A stretch of DNA of 21,878 nucleotides from an uncultured bacterium (GTDB lineage: Bacteria > Bacteroidota > Bacteroidia > Bacteroidales > CAIWKO01): contig CAIWVT010000261.1 in the NCBI GenBank assembly GCA_903916135.1, forward strand, positions 1 to 21,878. The letters run 5' to 3'. Within the stretch, counting starts at the first letter, position 1. Every line of letters begins with the position of its first letter. The position numbers and the translations under genes are program-made. The notes under the pieces are model-generated. The model saw nothing but the letters and a program-made list of their open reading frames with translations. It did no database searches and was not told the origin of the DNA. This document shows positions 8,367 through 15,517 of the stretch, one piece after another.

Positions 8367-9320
8367 TCAATTATCAGGAGGCGGAGGCGTGGTGCCGGGT
8401 TCTATCAAAATGTTTAAAACGGTATTTTGATTTTCTTGGATGGCGATGGGACCATGAATTAGGGGATGCCCATCGGCATGTGCAAAATATTCTTCACATT
8501 CAATGGGCACATCCGTCGCTGCCCAATTGCCTTCGGCGTCAGGCGTAATAGCTTCGTCCACATATTCGAGGTTAATTTCGGGATGCACGGTTGGTTCTGA
8601 GGTTTGTGCATCGAGCATGGTGCCTGATGCGGTGCCCACTTTGCCCGATAGGTTTGGCTTGGCATCGTGAGTGTTATAAATCACATACGCTTTGTATTTG
8701 GCATAGTTGCGTGATGACCAATAGTCTTTGCCAAAGCCACACACCGCCACTATAATTGCATACAGTTTGTTAGCCAATTCAACGCGCTCGGTGGTAGCTG
8801 CAATACGTTCTAATTCAGCATCATGATGATTGTGATAACTTGTATATAATTTTAAAGATAAGGCTTCCAAGCTATCGAGCATAGCCGTAGTAATGCCTGT
8901 TGATGCTAACTGCGTAAGAAATAATGTTGCCATGCGCGCCACACGGTAGCCGCAAGCGGCAAGGTCATGTTCGTTCAATTCATCCATGCCTTTGGTGCCG
9001 AAACGTGTCCATTTTCCGCTGTTTACGGGATACACAGTAATCACCCGACTCATCACCGAGCGAATCGCAACGCGCACATTTTGAGCATCAACTTTCATGA
9101 TTTCGCTCAAATCTTTCATATTGCCAAGGTATTCAATATCCGTTGGGCAATTCCGAACTTCCTCTAAGATGGTGCTGAGGTTGTCTTTGTAATCTTCATC
9201 AACGCCATAGGTCAACATGATGGCGGCTTCGCGTTCTATGTTAGAAACACACGTATCACCTATTGTTACAAGGGTTGAATAACTAAAATTGAAATCTGTT
9301 TTTGGATTTTCTACTGCCAT
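8367..9320 (-). CDS. Unrecognised protein: helical N-terminal domain plus beta-sandwich-like tail
   Basis: I do not recognise a named family. From ATG 9320 the product is 317 residues and begins MAVENPKTDFNFSYSTL. Residues up to about 210 look all-helical, with long amphipathic stretches and a conserved-looking GFGKDYWSSRNYAKYKAYVIYNTHD near the domain end. The last 90 or so residues (from about NLSGKVGTASGTMLDAQ) look like a small beta-sandwich resembling carboxypeptidase-regulatory-like domains, ending in EPGTTPPPPDN. There is no signal peptide or membrane segment, so it is probably cytoplasmic. An in-frame ATG at 9374 would add 18 residues. It lies at or upstream of the -33 element of the promoter at 9350-9380, so 9320 is favoured. 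It is monocistronic. Reading frame and promoter make it a real gene; function is unknown. Confidence 0.78.
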   Translation of the reverse strand: MAVENPKTDFNFSYSTLVTIGDTCVSNIEREAAIMLTYGVDEDYKDNLSTILEEVRNCPTDIEYLGNMKDLSEIMKVDAQNVRVAIRSVMSRVITVYPVNSGKWTRFGTKGMDELNEHDLAACGYRVARMATLFLTQLASTGITTAMLDSLEALSLKLYTSYHNHHDAELERIAATTERVELANKLYAIIVAVCGFGKDYWSSRNYAKYKAYVIYNTHDAKPNLSGKVGTASGTMLDAQTSEPTVHPEINLEYVDEAITPDAEGNWAATDVPIECEEYFAHADGHPLIHGPIAIQENQNTVLNILIEPGTTPPPPDN

Positions 9321-9349
9321 ATAATTGTTCTTTAAGATTAATATGTTTG

Positions 9350-9380
9350 CAAAATTATTTTCTTTTTTTGACATGGCAAA
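9350..9380 (-). promoter_or_regulatory. Complete Bacteroidota promoter for the 317-aa gene
   Basis: On the minus strand TTTG (9377-9380) is followed after 19 bases by TAATTTTG (9350-9357). Both match the Bacteroidota consensus (-33 TTTG, -7 TAnnTTTG) with proper spacing. Transcription would start near 9343-9345, leaving a leader of about 25 bases before ATG 9320. It excludes the ATG at 9374 as a start codon. Confidence 0.7.
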
Positions 9381-9468
9381 TTTTTTTTTGAACTTTTTTT
9401 TATCTCAAGAGAAAAATATTTTTTATTTATTTGTTTTACAGATAAATATACATGAAATATTTTTTTCA

Positions 9469-9810
9469 ATGATAATAGGAATGTTAGCAATAGTGAGAGG
9501 AATCAAAGTAAATATAAAAGGAATCAAAATAGAATTGAAAGGAATGTCCGCAAAGGTTAAAGTAATCTCCGCAGAAGTAAAAGAAGCGTCCGCAAAGATG
9601 AAAGGAATATCCGCTGAAGAAAAAGGAATGTCCGCAAAGATAAAAGGAACGTCCGCAGAAGTAAAAGGAACCTTCGCAGAAGTGAAAGGAATATCCGCAA
9701 TAGTAAAAGGAACGTCCGCAATGGTGAAAGGAGCGTCCGCAGAGGTGAAAGGAGCGTCCGCAATGGTGAAAGGAGTAGTTTTGTCATGGCTAATCGTCCT
9801 TTCACTATAG
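9469..9810 (+). CDS. Possible heptapeptide-repeat ORF within a 21-bp array
   Basis: An open frame of 113 codons from ATG 9469 consists almost wholly of a 7-residue repeat, KG-x-SA-x-V (for example KGTSAEV, KGASAMV). It is created by the 21-bp DNA repeat. The opposite strand is also open across the array (LLSPLRT heptads), as expected of any stop-free 21-bp repeat, so openness is weak evidence for translation. There is no good promoter, ribosome binding site or functional domain. If translated, the basic/small heptads would be unusual. The frame ends at a TAG (9808-9810), then continues in the same frame and repeat register to 10062. I treat it as repeat DNA first and a gene second. Confidence 0.2.
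   Translation: MIIGMLAIVRGIKVNIKGIKIELKGMSAKVKVISAEVKEASAKMKGISAEEKGMSAKIKGTSAEVKGTFAEVKGISAIVKGTSAMVKGASAEVKGASAMVKGVVLSWLIVLSL
9475..9789 (+). repeat. 21-bp tandem array, conserved part (GTCCGC type)
   Basis: Fifteen units of exactly 21 bp. Each starts near AAAGGA and most carry GTCCGCA in the middle. The best units are at 9622-9768; the first three (9475-9537) lack the GTCCGC core and the last (9769-9789) is degenerate. No indels break the period. Variation is mainly substitutions at a few positions (A/G, T/C). Confidence 0.93.
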
Positions 9811-10062
9811 AATAGGACATTTTGGCAGTTGCTAATAAAAATCTGTGTTTTGAAAAATTTAATTTTACTATCGCTAATAAAACTTATACCTTTATATATT
9901 ATAGAAACACTTCGTTTAAAAAAGTGTCCATTTAAACGAACAGAGTTTCCACATTACCGAACAAAAATATTACGATGTCTAATAAAATGTCCATTTAAAC
10001 AAACATTGTGTCCATTTAATCGAACAAAATATTCATCACAAATAAAAATTCTTAAAGCATGA
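9790..10062 (+). repeat. 21-bp tandem array, diverged continuation (TGTCCATTTAAA type)
   Basis: Twelve 21-bp units continue the register of the preceding array. CTAATAAAA recurs at 9832, 9874 and 9979. TGTCCATTTAA recurs at 9925, 9988 and 10009. CGAACA recurs at 9937, 9958 and 10021. All spacings are multiples of 21. In the same reading frame as the upstream array the units read as heptads such as LKKCPFK, LIKCPFK and QTLCPFN. It ends where the MITE-like element begins. Confidence 0.8.
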
Positions 10063-10067
10063 GCCCC

Positions 10068-10215
10068 CTCCGAAAACCATAAAGAAAAAAAATACCACCA
10101 AGACACGAAGATACAAAGTGTCACAAAGAATTGTCTTATTGAACAAGCAACTTTTAAAAACTTTGTGTTTCTTTGAGTCTTAGTGTCTTTGTGGCAAGAT
10201 TGTGGCTTTTCGGAG
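10068..10215. mobile_element. MITE-like element, copy 1 (148 bp)
   Basis: Bounded by perfect 9-bp terminal inverted repeats, CTCCGAAAA and TTTTCGGAG. Inside, the arms also pair imperfectly: CCACCAAGACACGAAG on the left against CTTAGTGTCTTTGTGG on the right. It encodes nothing. A second copy in the opposite orientation occurs at 20556-20833. Size, terminal repeats and lack of coding suggest a non-autonomous transposable element or a hairpin-type dispersed repeat. No target-site duplication is evident. Confidence 0.65.
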
Positions 10216-10364
10216 TTGGATCTTGCATTACAAGATTAAAATTAAAACAAAATAGATGTCCTTCCACGAATCCTAACTTTCCTATAACTGTTTCCATGAG
10301 AAGAGTTGATGCAAATGGCAGCTTCATAATTTGCAAAATAAGAACTAATAAAAACCATGTAACC
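10216..10364. other. Non-coding spacer beside the MITE-like element
   Basis: About 150 bases between the element and the low-complexity tract before mqnA. Open frames run on both strands; the plus one is an upstream extension of the mqnA frame. Neither has a sensible start or recognisable domain. It could be a further dispersed repeat, but no second copy is visible in the window. Confidence 0.4.
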
Positions 10365-10437
10365 ATAAAACAATTCAACAATAAAACAATTCAACAATCC
10401 AACAATATAACAACCCAATCATCCCAACAATCCACTC
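10365..10437 (+). repeat. Low-complexity CAACAAT-rich repeat upstream of mqnA
   Basis: ATAAAACAATTCAACA (16 bp) occurs twice in exact tandem (10365-10380 and 10381-10396). It is followed by degenerate CCAACAAT/CAACCCAATCAT units. Confidence 0.8.
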
Positions 10438-10474
10438 CTCACATAAAATTTCCTTCCATCCCAAAAAAAAACAG

Positions 10475-10482
10475 TATTTTTG
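10475..10482 (+). promoter_or_regulatory. -7 promoter element for mqnA
   Basis: TATTTTTG is a perfect TAnnTTTG match, 17 bases before the mqnA ATG at 10500. A partial -33 (TTTC, 10449-10452) sits 22 bases upstream. It is the same octamer as in front of the antiporter gene. It supports the start at 10500 and rules against the long open extension upstream. Confidence 0.55.
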
Positions 10483-10499
10483 CAGTCGCGAAAAATATT

Positions 10500-11252
10500 A
10501 TGACAAATCCACTACGAATCACGGCGGTTTCTTATGCAAACACCTTTCCCTTTGTGTATGGTATGGAACATTCGGGCATCCTGCATGATTACGCGCTCAG
10601 CCTGAAACCGCCCGCCCAATGCGCCCAAAGTTTTGCTGCGGGCGAATGCAATGTGGCGCTTATTCCCGTAGGTGCCTTGCCCGCGTTGAAGGATTATGAA
10701 ATCATTACGGATATGTGCATCGGTGCCATCAATGATGTCAAGTCGGTGCTTTTGGTCAGCCGCCTTCCTTTGAATGAAATAAAAACCATCGGCTTAGACA
10801 TGGAATCTGCCACCTCTGTCCGCTTGGCACGTGTGCTTGCCGCCAATCTTTGGCACATTGCGCCCACGTGGCAACAGGTGGATGTGAACCATTTTGCCCA
10901 ACATGCCGCCCTCGATGCTTTTGTGGTGATAGGCGACAAAGCGTTCGACATTGCCCATCATTTTCCGTATAAATTCGATTTGGCTGCCGAATGGAAACGC
11001 CTCACCGATTTGCCTTTTGTGTTCGCTGTGTGGGTTGCCCGCCCACAAACAGACCAAACGCTCATCACGAATTTGACTGCGGCATTGCACTATGGCATCC
11101 ATCATATTGATGAGGTGGTGGCGCACTATGCCGAGCAAAGTCCGCACATTTCCGACCTAAAAACTTATCTCACGGAAAATATCAATTATGATTTTGATAA
11201 AAAAAAGAAGCTATCATTGCAAAAATTTCTTACTTTTGTATCCAAAATATAA
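10500..11252 (+). CDS. mqnA: Chorismate dehydratase (futalosine pathway)
   Basis: MqnA converts chorismate to 3-enolpyruvylbenzoate, the first committed step of the futalosine route to menaquinone. The 250-residue product is of the family's usual size. It shows the substrate-binding-protein-like VitK2_biosynth signature: RITAVSYANTFPFVYGME at the N-terminus, then FAAGECNVALIPVGALPAL, and CIGAINDVKSVLLVS followed by GLDMESATSVRLARVLAANL. It is cytosolic, with no signal peptide. The frame extends upstream to 10173, but through repeat DNA and past the promoter, so ATG 10500 is chosen. The acyltransferase-like gene follows after 12 bases and is probably co-transcribed. The other futalosine genes (mqnB-D) are not in the window; Bacteroidota often scatter them. 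Confidence 0.92.
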   Translation: MTNPLRITAVSYANTFPFVYGMEHSGILHDYALSLKPPAQCAQSFAAGECNVALIPVGALPALKDYEIITDMCIGAINDVKSVLLVSRLPLNEIKTIGLDMESATSVRLARVLAANLWHIAPTWQQVDVNHFAQHAALDAFVVIGDKAFDIAHHFPYKFDLAAEWKRLTDLPFVFAVWVARPQTDQTLITNLTAALHYGIHHIDEVVAHYAEQSPHISDLKTYLTENINYDFDKKKKLSLQKFLTFVSKI

Positions 11253-11264
11253 ACATCACCTGCT

Positions 11265-12181
11265 ATGAAAACTGCACATATATTTCCGGCATTTATCCAT
11301 GAATATCTTGGTATGGAAACCGATGTGGTGAAATCCTACGGCGTGGACTTTCAAAGCTACCTTCAACAAGCCACGGAAATCACAGGCACCGATTTAACCG
11401 GTTTTGATATCGAAACCAACAACTTTCTGGATAAACAACTCGAATCGCAATACCTTTCTTATATATATGGATGTTGCGTGTCAGACCTTATGCACATGAA
11501 AAATCACCTTCCCGACTATGTTACCTCTTATAGTATGGGAATCTATGCTGCCGCGTATCATTGCGGATGTTATGATTTCGCCACAGGGCTAACTATCATC
11601 AAAACTGCTTATTCCTTAGTAGAAAAATATAAACCTGAAGAACCTTGCGGCATGGCTTCTATTGTTGGGCTGAGCTTGGGCGATATCATGAGAATTATAA
11701 AACCCATCAAAAAATTAGTTAGCATCGGGAATCACATCAGCAAACACTCATTTTTATTATCGGGAAGGCTCGAACATTTAGAACCTATCATCGAAGCCGC
11801 CAAAGCCGATGGAGCTTTGCAGGCTCGCTTGCTGAATATAACCCATCCGTACCATTCCTTTATATTAAAAAAACTATTTTCCGAATTTCTGAACATATTG
11901 CTCCGAACCAAAGAAATTGTCGCGCCTCAATATCCTTATGTTTCCTCTCAATGGCGAAATATTATTGACGATAAAAACAAAATGAAATACGAAATCGCCT
12001 TCACCGTAATATCACCAATCCGTTGGCAGGCAACTATGGAATTTTTACTTAAAAAAGAAACCACTACCTTTATTGAATGTGGCGCAGGCGAAAGTTTATA
12101 TAAAATCGGAAATTTATAGAAGGCGATTTCAAAATCATCAATCTAAAAAAACTAAAAACCTACCTATCGGAAGAACAATAA
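11265..12181 (+). CDS. FabD-like acyltransferase with atypical active site and a probable 3' frameshift
   Basis: The fold resembles malonyl-CoA:ACP transacylase. HIFPAFIHEY aligns with FPGQGSQ, YVTSYSMGIYAA with AGHSLGEYSA, THPYHSFILKK with the catalytic-histidine region, and SPIRWQATMEFL...FIECGAGESLYKI with NPVQW...EVGPGKVLTGL. The nucleophile serine (SYSMG) and histidine are kept. The GQG oxyanion glutamine is absent, and the malonyl-binding arginine appears replaced (IIKTAYSLVE), which argues for a non-malonyl acyl group. The unbroken frame stops at 12119 (284 aa). One extra base near 12110 would continue it as FIEGDFKIINLKKLKTYLSE to a stop at 12179-12181, a natural FabD-like end. So the gene is either frameshifted or carries a sequence error. 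It lies 12 bases after mqnA. Substrate is unknown. Confidence 0.72.
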
Positions 12182-12198
12182 ACCAACCAAAAACTGTC

Positions 12199-12240
12199 AA
12201 AATCTACCGTTAACTGTTCAAAAACTACCATTAACTGATT
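12199..12240 (+). repeat. Two-unit 21-bp direct repeat
   Basis: Two adjacent 21-bp units share the pattern AAAA..CTACC.TTAACTG (12199-12219 and 12220-12240), differing at four positions. It lies between the acyltransferase-like gene and the Exb/Ton promoter region. Confidence 0.75.
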
Positions 12241-12267
12241 AGGTCTTTTTTGTAAACAATAAATGAT

Positions 12268-12275
12268 TACTTTTG
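12268..12275 (+). promoter_or_regulatory. Candidate -7 element upstream of the exb/ton operon (distal)
   Basis: TACTTTTG matches TAnnTTTG perfectly. TTTG at 12249-12252 could be the -33, but the 15-base spacing is short. It would give a leader of about 115 bases before exbB. Confidence 0.4.
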
Positions 12276-12324
12276 CTGTTTAAAATAATAAAAACTTTTT
12301 TCGCTCTATTTGAAAAAAAAATTT

Positions 12325-12332
12325 TACATTTG
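12325..12332 (+). promoter_or_regulatory. Candidate -7 element upstream of the exb/ton operon (proximal)
   Basis: TACATTTG, a perfect TAnnTTTG match, has a partial -33 (TTTC, 12299-12302) 22 bases upstream. It is 62 bases before the exbB ATG. I slightly favour this over the distal candidate; both may be used. Confidence 0.45.
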
Positions 12333-12394
12333 CCGCCTGAAATAATTTAAAAAACAAATAAAAATCAATTATTAATTAAAAAAATCTAAGAACA

Positions 12395-13216
12395 ATGAGC
12401 AAAAAACAAGGACAAGGTCAATCATTAAAAGATACCTTACAATCAGCATTTGCGACGGGTGCAATTTTAATCGCTTTAATTGTATCCTACCTCGTGTACA
12501 AATTCGTTATGGGTAGTGGAGCCAACTTTGAAGGTGGAAACCCCGAAGGACATCCCATACCAGGGAACTATTTAGCTATGATTTATAAAGGAGGTATGAT
12601 AGTTCCTTTATTAATGACATGCGTTTTGGTAGTATTAATTTTTACGATCGAAAGATTTGTGATGATTCGCAAAGCAAGAGGAACAGGTCGTATCAATATT
12701 TTTGTGAAATCAATTCAAACATCTTTATCAGCAAACAAAGTTGACGAAGCTTTAGCAACTTGCGACAAACAAAAAGGTTCTGTAGCCAATGTAATGAAAG
12801 CTGGTCTGAAAAAATATAAAGAATTGAAAAACGATACCGTTTTGGAAAAAGATCAAAAAGTGTTGGCTTTACAAAAAGATATGGAAGAATCAACCGCGTT
12901 AGAATTACCAATGTTATCTAAAAACCTTGTAATTTTATCAACCTTAGCTTCTATCTCTGTACTTATCGGTCTTATTGGAACTGTACTTGGTATGATCAAG
13001 GCTTTTGCAGCTTTGGCTACAGCAGGTTCGCCCGATGCATTAGCATTAGCTACTGGTATTTCAGAAGCGCTTATCAACACAGCTTTTGGTATCACTGGTT
13101 CGACCATCGCTATTGTATTCTACAATTATTTCTCAAGTAAAATTGACGCGCTAACTTTTAAAATTGATGAAGCTGGTTTCAGCTTGATTCAAACATTTGC
13201 AGCTACTACTAAATAA
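12395..13216 (+). CDS. exbB: MotA/TolQ/ExbB proton-channel protein
   Basis: Inner-membrane proton-channel subunit that, with ExbD, energises TonB. The 273-residue protein has an N-terminal membrane segment (about 20-37, ILIALIVSYLVYKFVM) followed by a periplasmic stretch. A second segment (VPLLMTCVLVVLIFTIERFVMI) comes before a cytoplasmic helical region. The paired C-terminal membrane helices carry the family signature: LASISVLIGLIGTVLGMIKAF and ISEALINTAFGITGSTIAIV. The extra N-terminal segment is usual for Bacteroidota ExbB. It is the first gene of a four-gene operon (exbB-exbD-exbD-tonB) with 21-39-base gaps. Confidence 0.93.
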   Translation: MSKKQGQGQSLKDTLQSAFATGAILIALIVSYLVYKFVMGSGANFEGGNPEGHPIPGNYLAMIYKGGMIVPLLMTCVLVVLIFTIERFVMIRKARGTGRINIFVKSIQTSLSANKVDEALATCDKQKGSVANVMKAGLKKYKELKNDTVLEKDQKVLALQKDMEESTALELPMLSKNLVILSTLASISVLIGLIGTVLGMIKAFAALATAGSPDALALATGISEALINTAFGITGSTIAIVFYNYFSSKIDALTFKIDEAGFSLIQTFAATTK

Positions 13217-13249
13217 ATAGTAAGCAACTAAGCATAAATTTTTTGTATT

Positions 13250-13894
13250 ATGGCAAAAATAAAACTAAAAAGGAGTTCACCCCATGTGGATATGACGCCC
13301 ATGGTGGATTTGTTCTCGTTACTTTTGACGTTCTTCATGCTTACAACATCTTTCAGACCTCAAGAAGCTAAAGTTATTGATTCACCTTCATCGGTATCTG
13401 ACAAAACCGCACCTGATAAAAATGTTATCACAGTGTTGGTTTCCAAAGACGACAAAGTGTTTTTCAATATGGATAATGGAAAAGATTCCACCACTCATTA
13501 CAGGAAAGATCTGATAATTGAGATTTCAAAACGGTATGGTTTTTCTATAAATCCTCAACAAATAAAAGCTTTTGAACAAGGATCCTCTTTTGGTATGCCT
13601 ATTAAAGATATAAAAGGCTGGCTGAACGAAAAAGATGGTAAGAAAAAAGAAAAACTTCAAACGGGAATACCCATTGATACGGTTGGCACTCAAATGCCCG
13701 AATTGGGCGACTGGGTTCGCTTTGCTCGTATCATTAATCAAACAGCAGAAGTAGCTATTAAGGGGGATGCAGATGCAAACTTCAAAACCGTTAAAAAGGT
13801 GATGGACTTGATGCAAGTAAACAATGTTAATAAGTTTAACCTTGTTACTAACTTGCAGAAAGAAGAAGCTACTTTAGAAGACCTTAAGAAATAA
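13250..13894 (+). CDS. exbD: ExbD/TolR biopolymer transport protein (first copy)
   Basis: The 214-residue protein has the ExbD layout: a short cytoplasmic N-terminus, a single membrane helix, and a periplasmic domain. The helix reads HVDMTPMVDLFSLLLTFFML (about 13-32) and contains the conserved proton-handling Asp19. The periplasmic part is longer than in E. coli ExbD (about 141 aa total there), with an insert rich in Lys/Gly around 100-145. It ends with a TolR-like region containing VAIKGDADANFKTVKKVMDL. It lies 33 bases after exbB. Paired ExbD genes are common in Bacteroidota operons. Confidence 0.92.
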   Translation: MAKIKLKRSSPHVDMTPMVDLFSLLLTFFMLTTSFRPQEAKVIDSPSSVSDKTAPDKNVITVLVSKDDKVFFNMDNGKDSTTHYRKDLIIEISKRYGFSINPQQIKAFEQGSSFGMPIKDIKGWLNEKDGKKKEKLQTGIPIDTVGTQMPELGDWVRFARIINQTAEVAIKGDADANFKTVKKVMDLMQVNNVNKFNLVTNLQKEEATLEDLKK

Positions 13895-13933
13895 ATTGTA
13901 TATATTATTTTATAACAGAAAAACCTAAAAAAT

Positions 13934-14590
13934 ATGGGTGAAATTATAGAAAACGATTCCGGACACAAAAAAGGTGGCGGAAGGCGATCCCCAAGGAAAA
14001 TGGGTGCACACATTGACATGACTCCCATGGTGGATTTAATGTGTTTGCTTATTACCTTCTTTATGTTAACTACAGCTTTCAGCAAACCTAAGGTTATGGA
14101 AATTACGATGCCGGAACCACCGGATCCAAACGCTCCACCTCCTGCAGTTGCTGATTTCAGAACTTATTCAATTATCCTTAGTGATAACGATAAAATTTAT
14201 TGGTATTGGCACAAAGATGTTCCCGAGGATGCTCCAAAGGGTGCTCTACCAACATTTGACAAATGGCATAAAACAAATTTTAGCAAAGATGGCTTACGCA
14301 AAGTCTTATTGTCGAAAAACGAAAAAGTATTTACTGAAATCTATTATCTGATAGAGAAGGTGAAAAAAGTAGAATTGGTGATGTCAGATGATTCGTTGAA
14401 TGCTAAAATCAAACGAATCAAGAAATCTGATAAAAAATCTCCTATCATACTGATTAAAGCTGACGAAAAAACCAAATACAAGAGTATTGTAAATGTGGTT
14501 GACGAAATGGCTATATGTAATATTGCGAGTTATGCTATTGTGGATATTTCTTTAGAGGAGAAAGCATTAATCCAAAAAGCACCTAAATAG
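13934..14590 (+). CDS. exbD: ExbD/TolR biopolymer transport protein (second copy)
   Basis: The 218-residue second ExbD paralogue has a basic, glycine-rich N-terminus (GHKKGGGRRSPRKMG). The membrane helix HIDMTPMVDLMCLLITFFML (about 26-45) carries the conserved Asp. A proline-rich segment (PEPPDPNAPPPAV) follows, then a periplasmic domain ending SPIILIKADEKTKYKSIVNVVDEM. Sequence outside the helix differs strongly from the first copy, so the two probably form a heteromeric or partly redundant unit. It lies 39 bases after the first exbD and 21 before tonB. Confidence 0.92.
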   Translation: MGEIIENDSGHKKGGGRRSPRKMGAHIDMTPMVDLMCLLITFFMLTTAFSKPKVMEITMPEPPDPNAPPPAVADFRTYSIILSDNDKIYWYWHKDVPEDAPKGALPTFDKWHKTNFSKDGLRKVLLSKNEKVFTEIYYLIEKVKKVELVMSDDSLNAKIKRIKKSDKKSPIILIKADEKTKYKSIVNVVDEMAICNIASYAIVDISLEEKALIQKAPK

Positions 14591-14611
14591 TAATTAAATA
14601 AATTAAAGACT

Positions 14612-15394
14612 ATGACAGAAAAATTTGATATTACTACTGCTAATAACCTTGATGAAATAGTTTTTCGTGATAGGAACAAAGAATATGGTGCTTACGCTAT
14701 GCGTAAAAACTATAAGAAAATTGTTACCCGTTCGGTTATTATTTCAAGTGTTATTTTGATATTTAGCGTACTAATTCCTTTTCTTATCTTTAAGCAGAGT
14801 TATTCTGCCAATCAAGATCAACAGGTTTCTGTTGATATGATGGATATGAATAAACCAAAGGAAGAAGTTGCACCACCACCACCACCACCACCACCAGAAG
14901 CAACGGTGGAGCAAAAAGCCAGGTTTGTTGCTCCTATTGTTGTTACGGATACTACAGAAACTACCGAAATCAATCAGGATGATTTGAATCAGACTGCCAA
15001 TACAAATGTAAATACGGAAGAAGAAGTTGTTGTGGAAGAAGATAATTCCAATAATGTGATAGAAGAAGTTGTAGAAACTCCTATCTTCACTGTTGTGGAA
15101 GAAATGCCTTCTTTCCCCGGCGGCGACGAAGCTCGTATCAAGTTCCTTACTGAAAACATCAAGTACCCTCAAATGGCGAAAGAAAGTGGTATTTCAGGAA
15201 CGGTTTATGTTACATTTGTGGTTGACGAAAAAGGAAAAGTTGCTGACGTTAGAGTGTTGAGAGGTATCGGCGGCGGTTGCGATGAAGAAGGTGTACGTGT
15301 TGTGAAATTGATGCCTCCATGGAATTCCGGTAAACAATCCGGAAAAGCAGTGCGGGTGCAGTTCAACATGCCTATTCGTTTTACGCTTAACTAA
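14612..15394 (+). CDS. tonB: TonB-family energy transducer
   Basis: Couples the ExbB/ExbD proton channel to TonB-dependent outer-membrane receptors. The 260-residue protein has a cytoplasmic N-terminus with the Bacteroidota-type motif FRDRNKEYGAYAMRKNY. One membrane helix follows (about 41-60, SVIISSVILIFSVLIPFLIF). A periplasm-spanning segment has eight consecutive prolines (88-95) and an acidic Val/Glu-rich stretch (EEEVVVEED). The C-terminal TonB domain (about 165-260) begins MPSFPGGDEARIKFL and includes YPQMAKESGISGTVYVTFVV and ends MPIRFTLN. It closes the operon; a strong terminator follows 17 bases after the stop. Confidence 0.95.
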   Translation: MTEKFDITTANNLDEIVFRDRNKEYGAYAMRKNYKKIVTRSVIISSVILIFSVLIPFLIFKQSYSANQDQQVSVDMMDMNKPKEEVAPPPPPPPPEATVEQKARFVAPIVVTDTTETTEINQDDLNQTANTNVNTEEEVVVEEDNSNNVIEEVVETPIFTVVEEMPSFPGGDEARIKFLTENIKYPQMAKESGISGTVYVTFVVDEKGKVADVRVLRGIGGGCDEEGVRVVKLMPPWNSGKQSGKAVRVQFNMPIRFTLN

Positions 15395-15411
15395 TATTAT
15401 TGCAGAAATTG

Positions 15412-15444
15412 AAAGCCACCTAATAATTGGGTGGCTTTTTTTTT
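15412..15444 (+). terminator. Rho-independent terminator of the exb/ton operon
   Basis: Perfect 9-bp stem AAAGCCACC (15412-15420) / GGTGGCTTT (15430-15438) with a 9-base loop, followed by a run of T to 15444. Confidence 0.92.
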
Positions 15445-15464
15445 AGAAATCCATTCTCTTTTTG

Positions 15465-15489
15465 TACTTTTGCTAATTATTTATTTTTG
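15465..15489 (+). promoter_or_regulatory. Two candidate -7 elements for the mbnP/mbnH operon
   Basis: TACTTTTG (15465-15472) and TATTTTTG (15482-15489) each match TAnnTTTG perfectly, 45 and 28 bases before the ATG. The T-run of the preceding terminator lies at the -33 position of the first. Which is used cannot be told. Confidence 0.45.
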
Positions 15490-15517
15490 TATTATTTACT
15501 ATTAAAAATTTATTCAA

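Noticed and set aside
9321..9374. N-terminal extension of the 317-aa protein from ATG 9374
   Set aside because: That ATG lies within the promoter's -33 to -7 region, upstream of the likely transcription start.
9557..9820. Minus-strand leucine-rich ORF (LLSPLRT heptads)
   Set aside because: It is the complement of the 21-bp array; stop-free repeats open several frames at once. No promoter or start context.
9475..10062. CRISPR array
   Set aside because: Units are 21 bp and contiguous with no unique spacers between conserved repeats; variation is by scattered substitutions. No cas genes are nearby.
10173..10499. Long N-terminal extension of MqnA
   Set aside because: It runs through a MITE-like end and low-complexity repeats and past a perfect -7 element; MqnA is normally about 250-280 aa.
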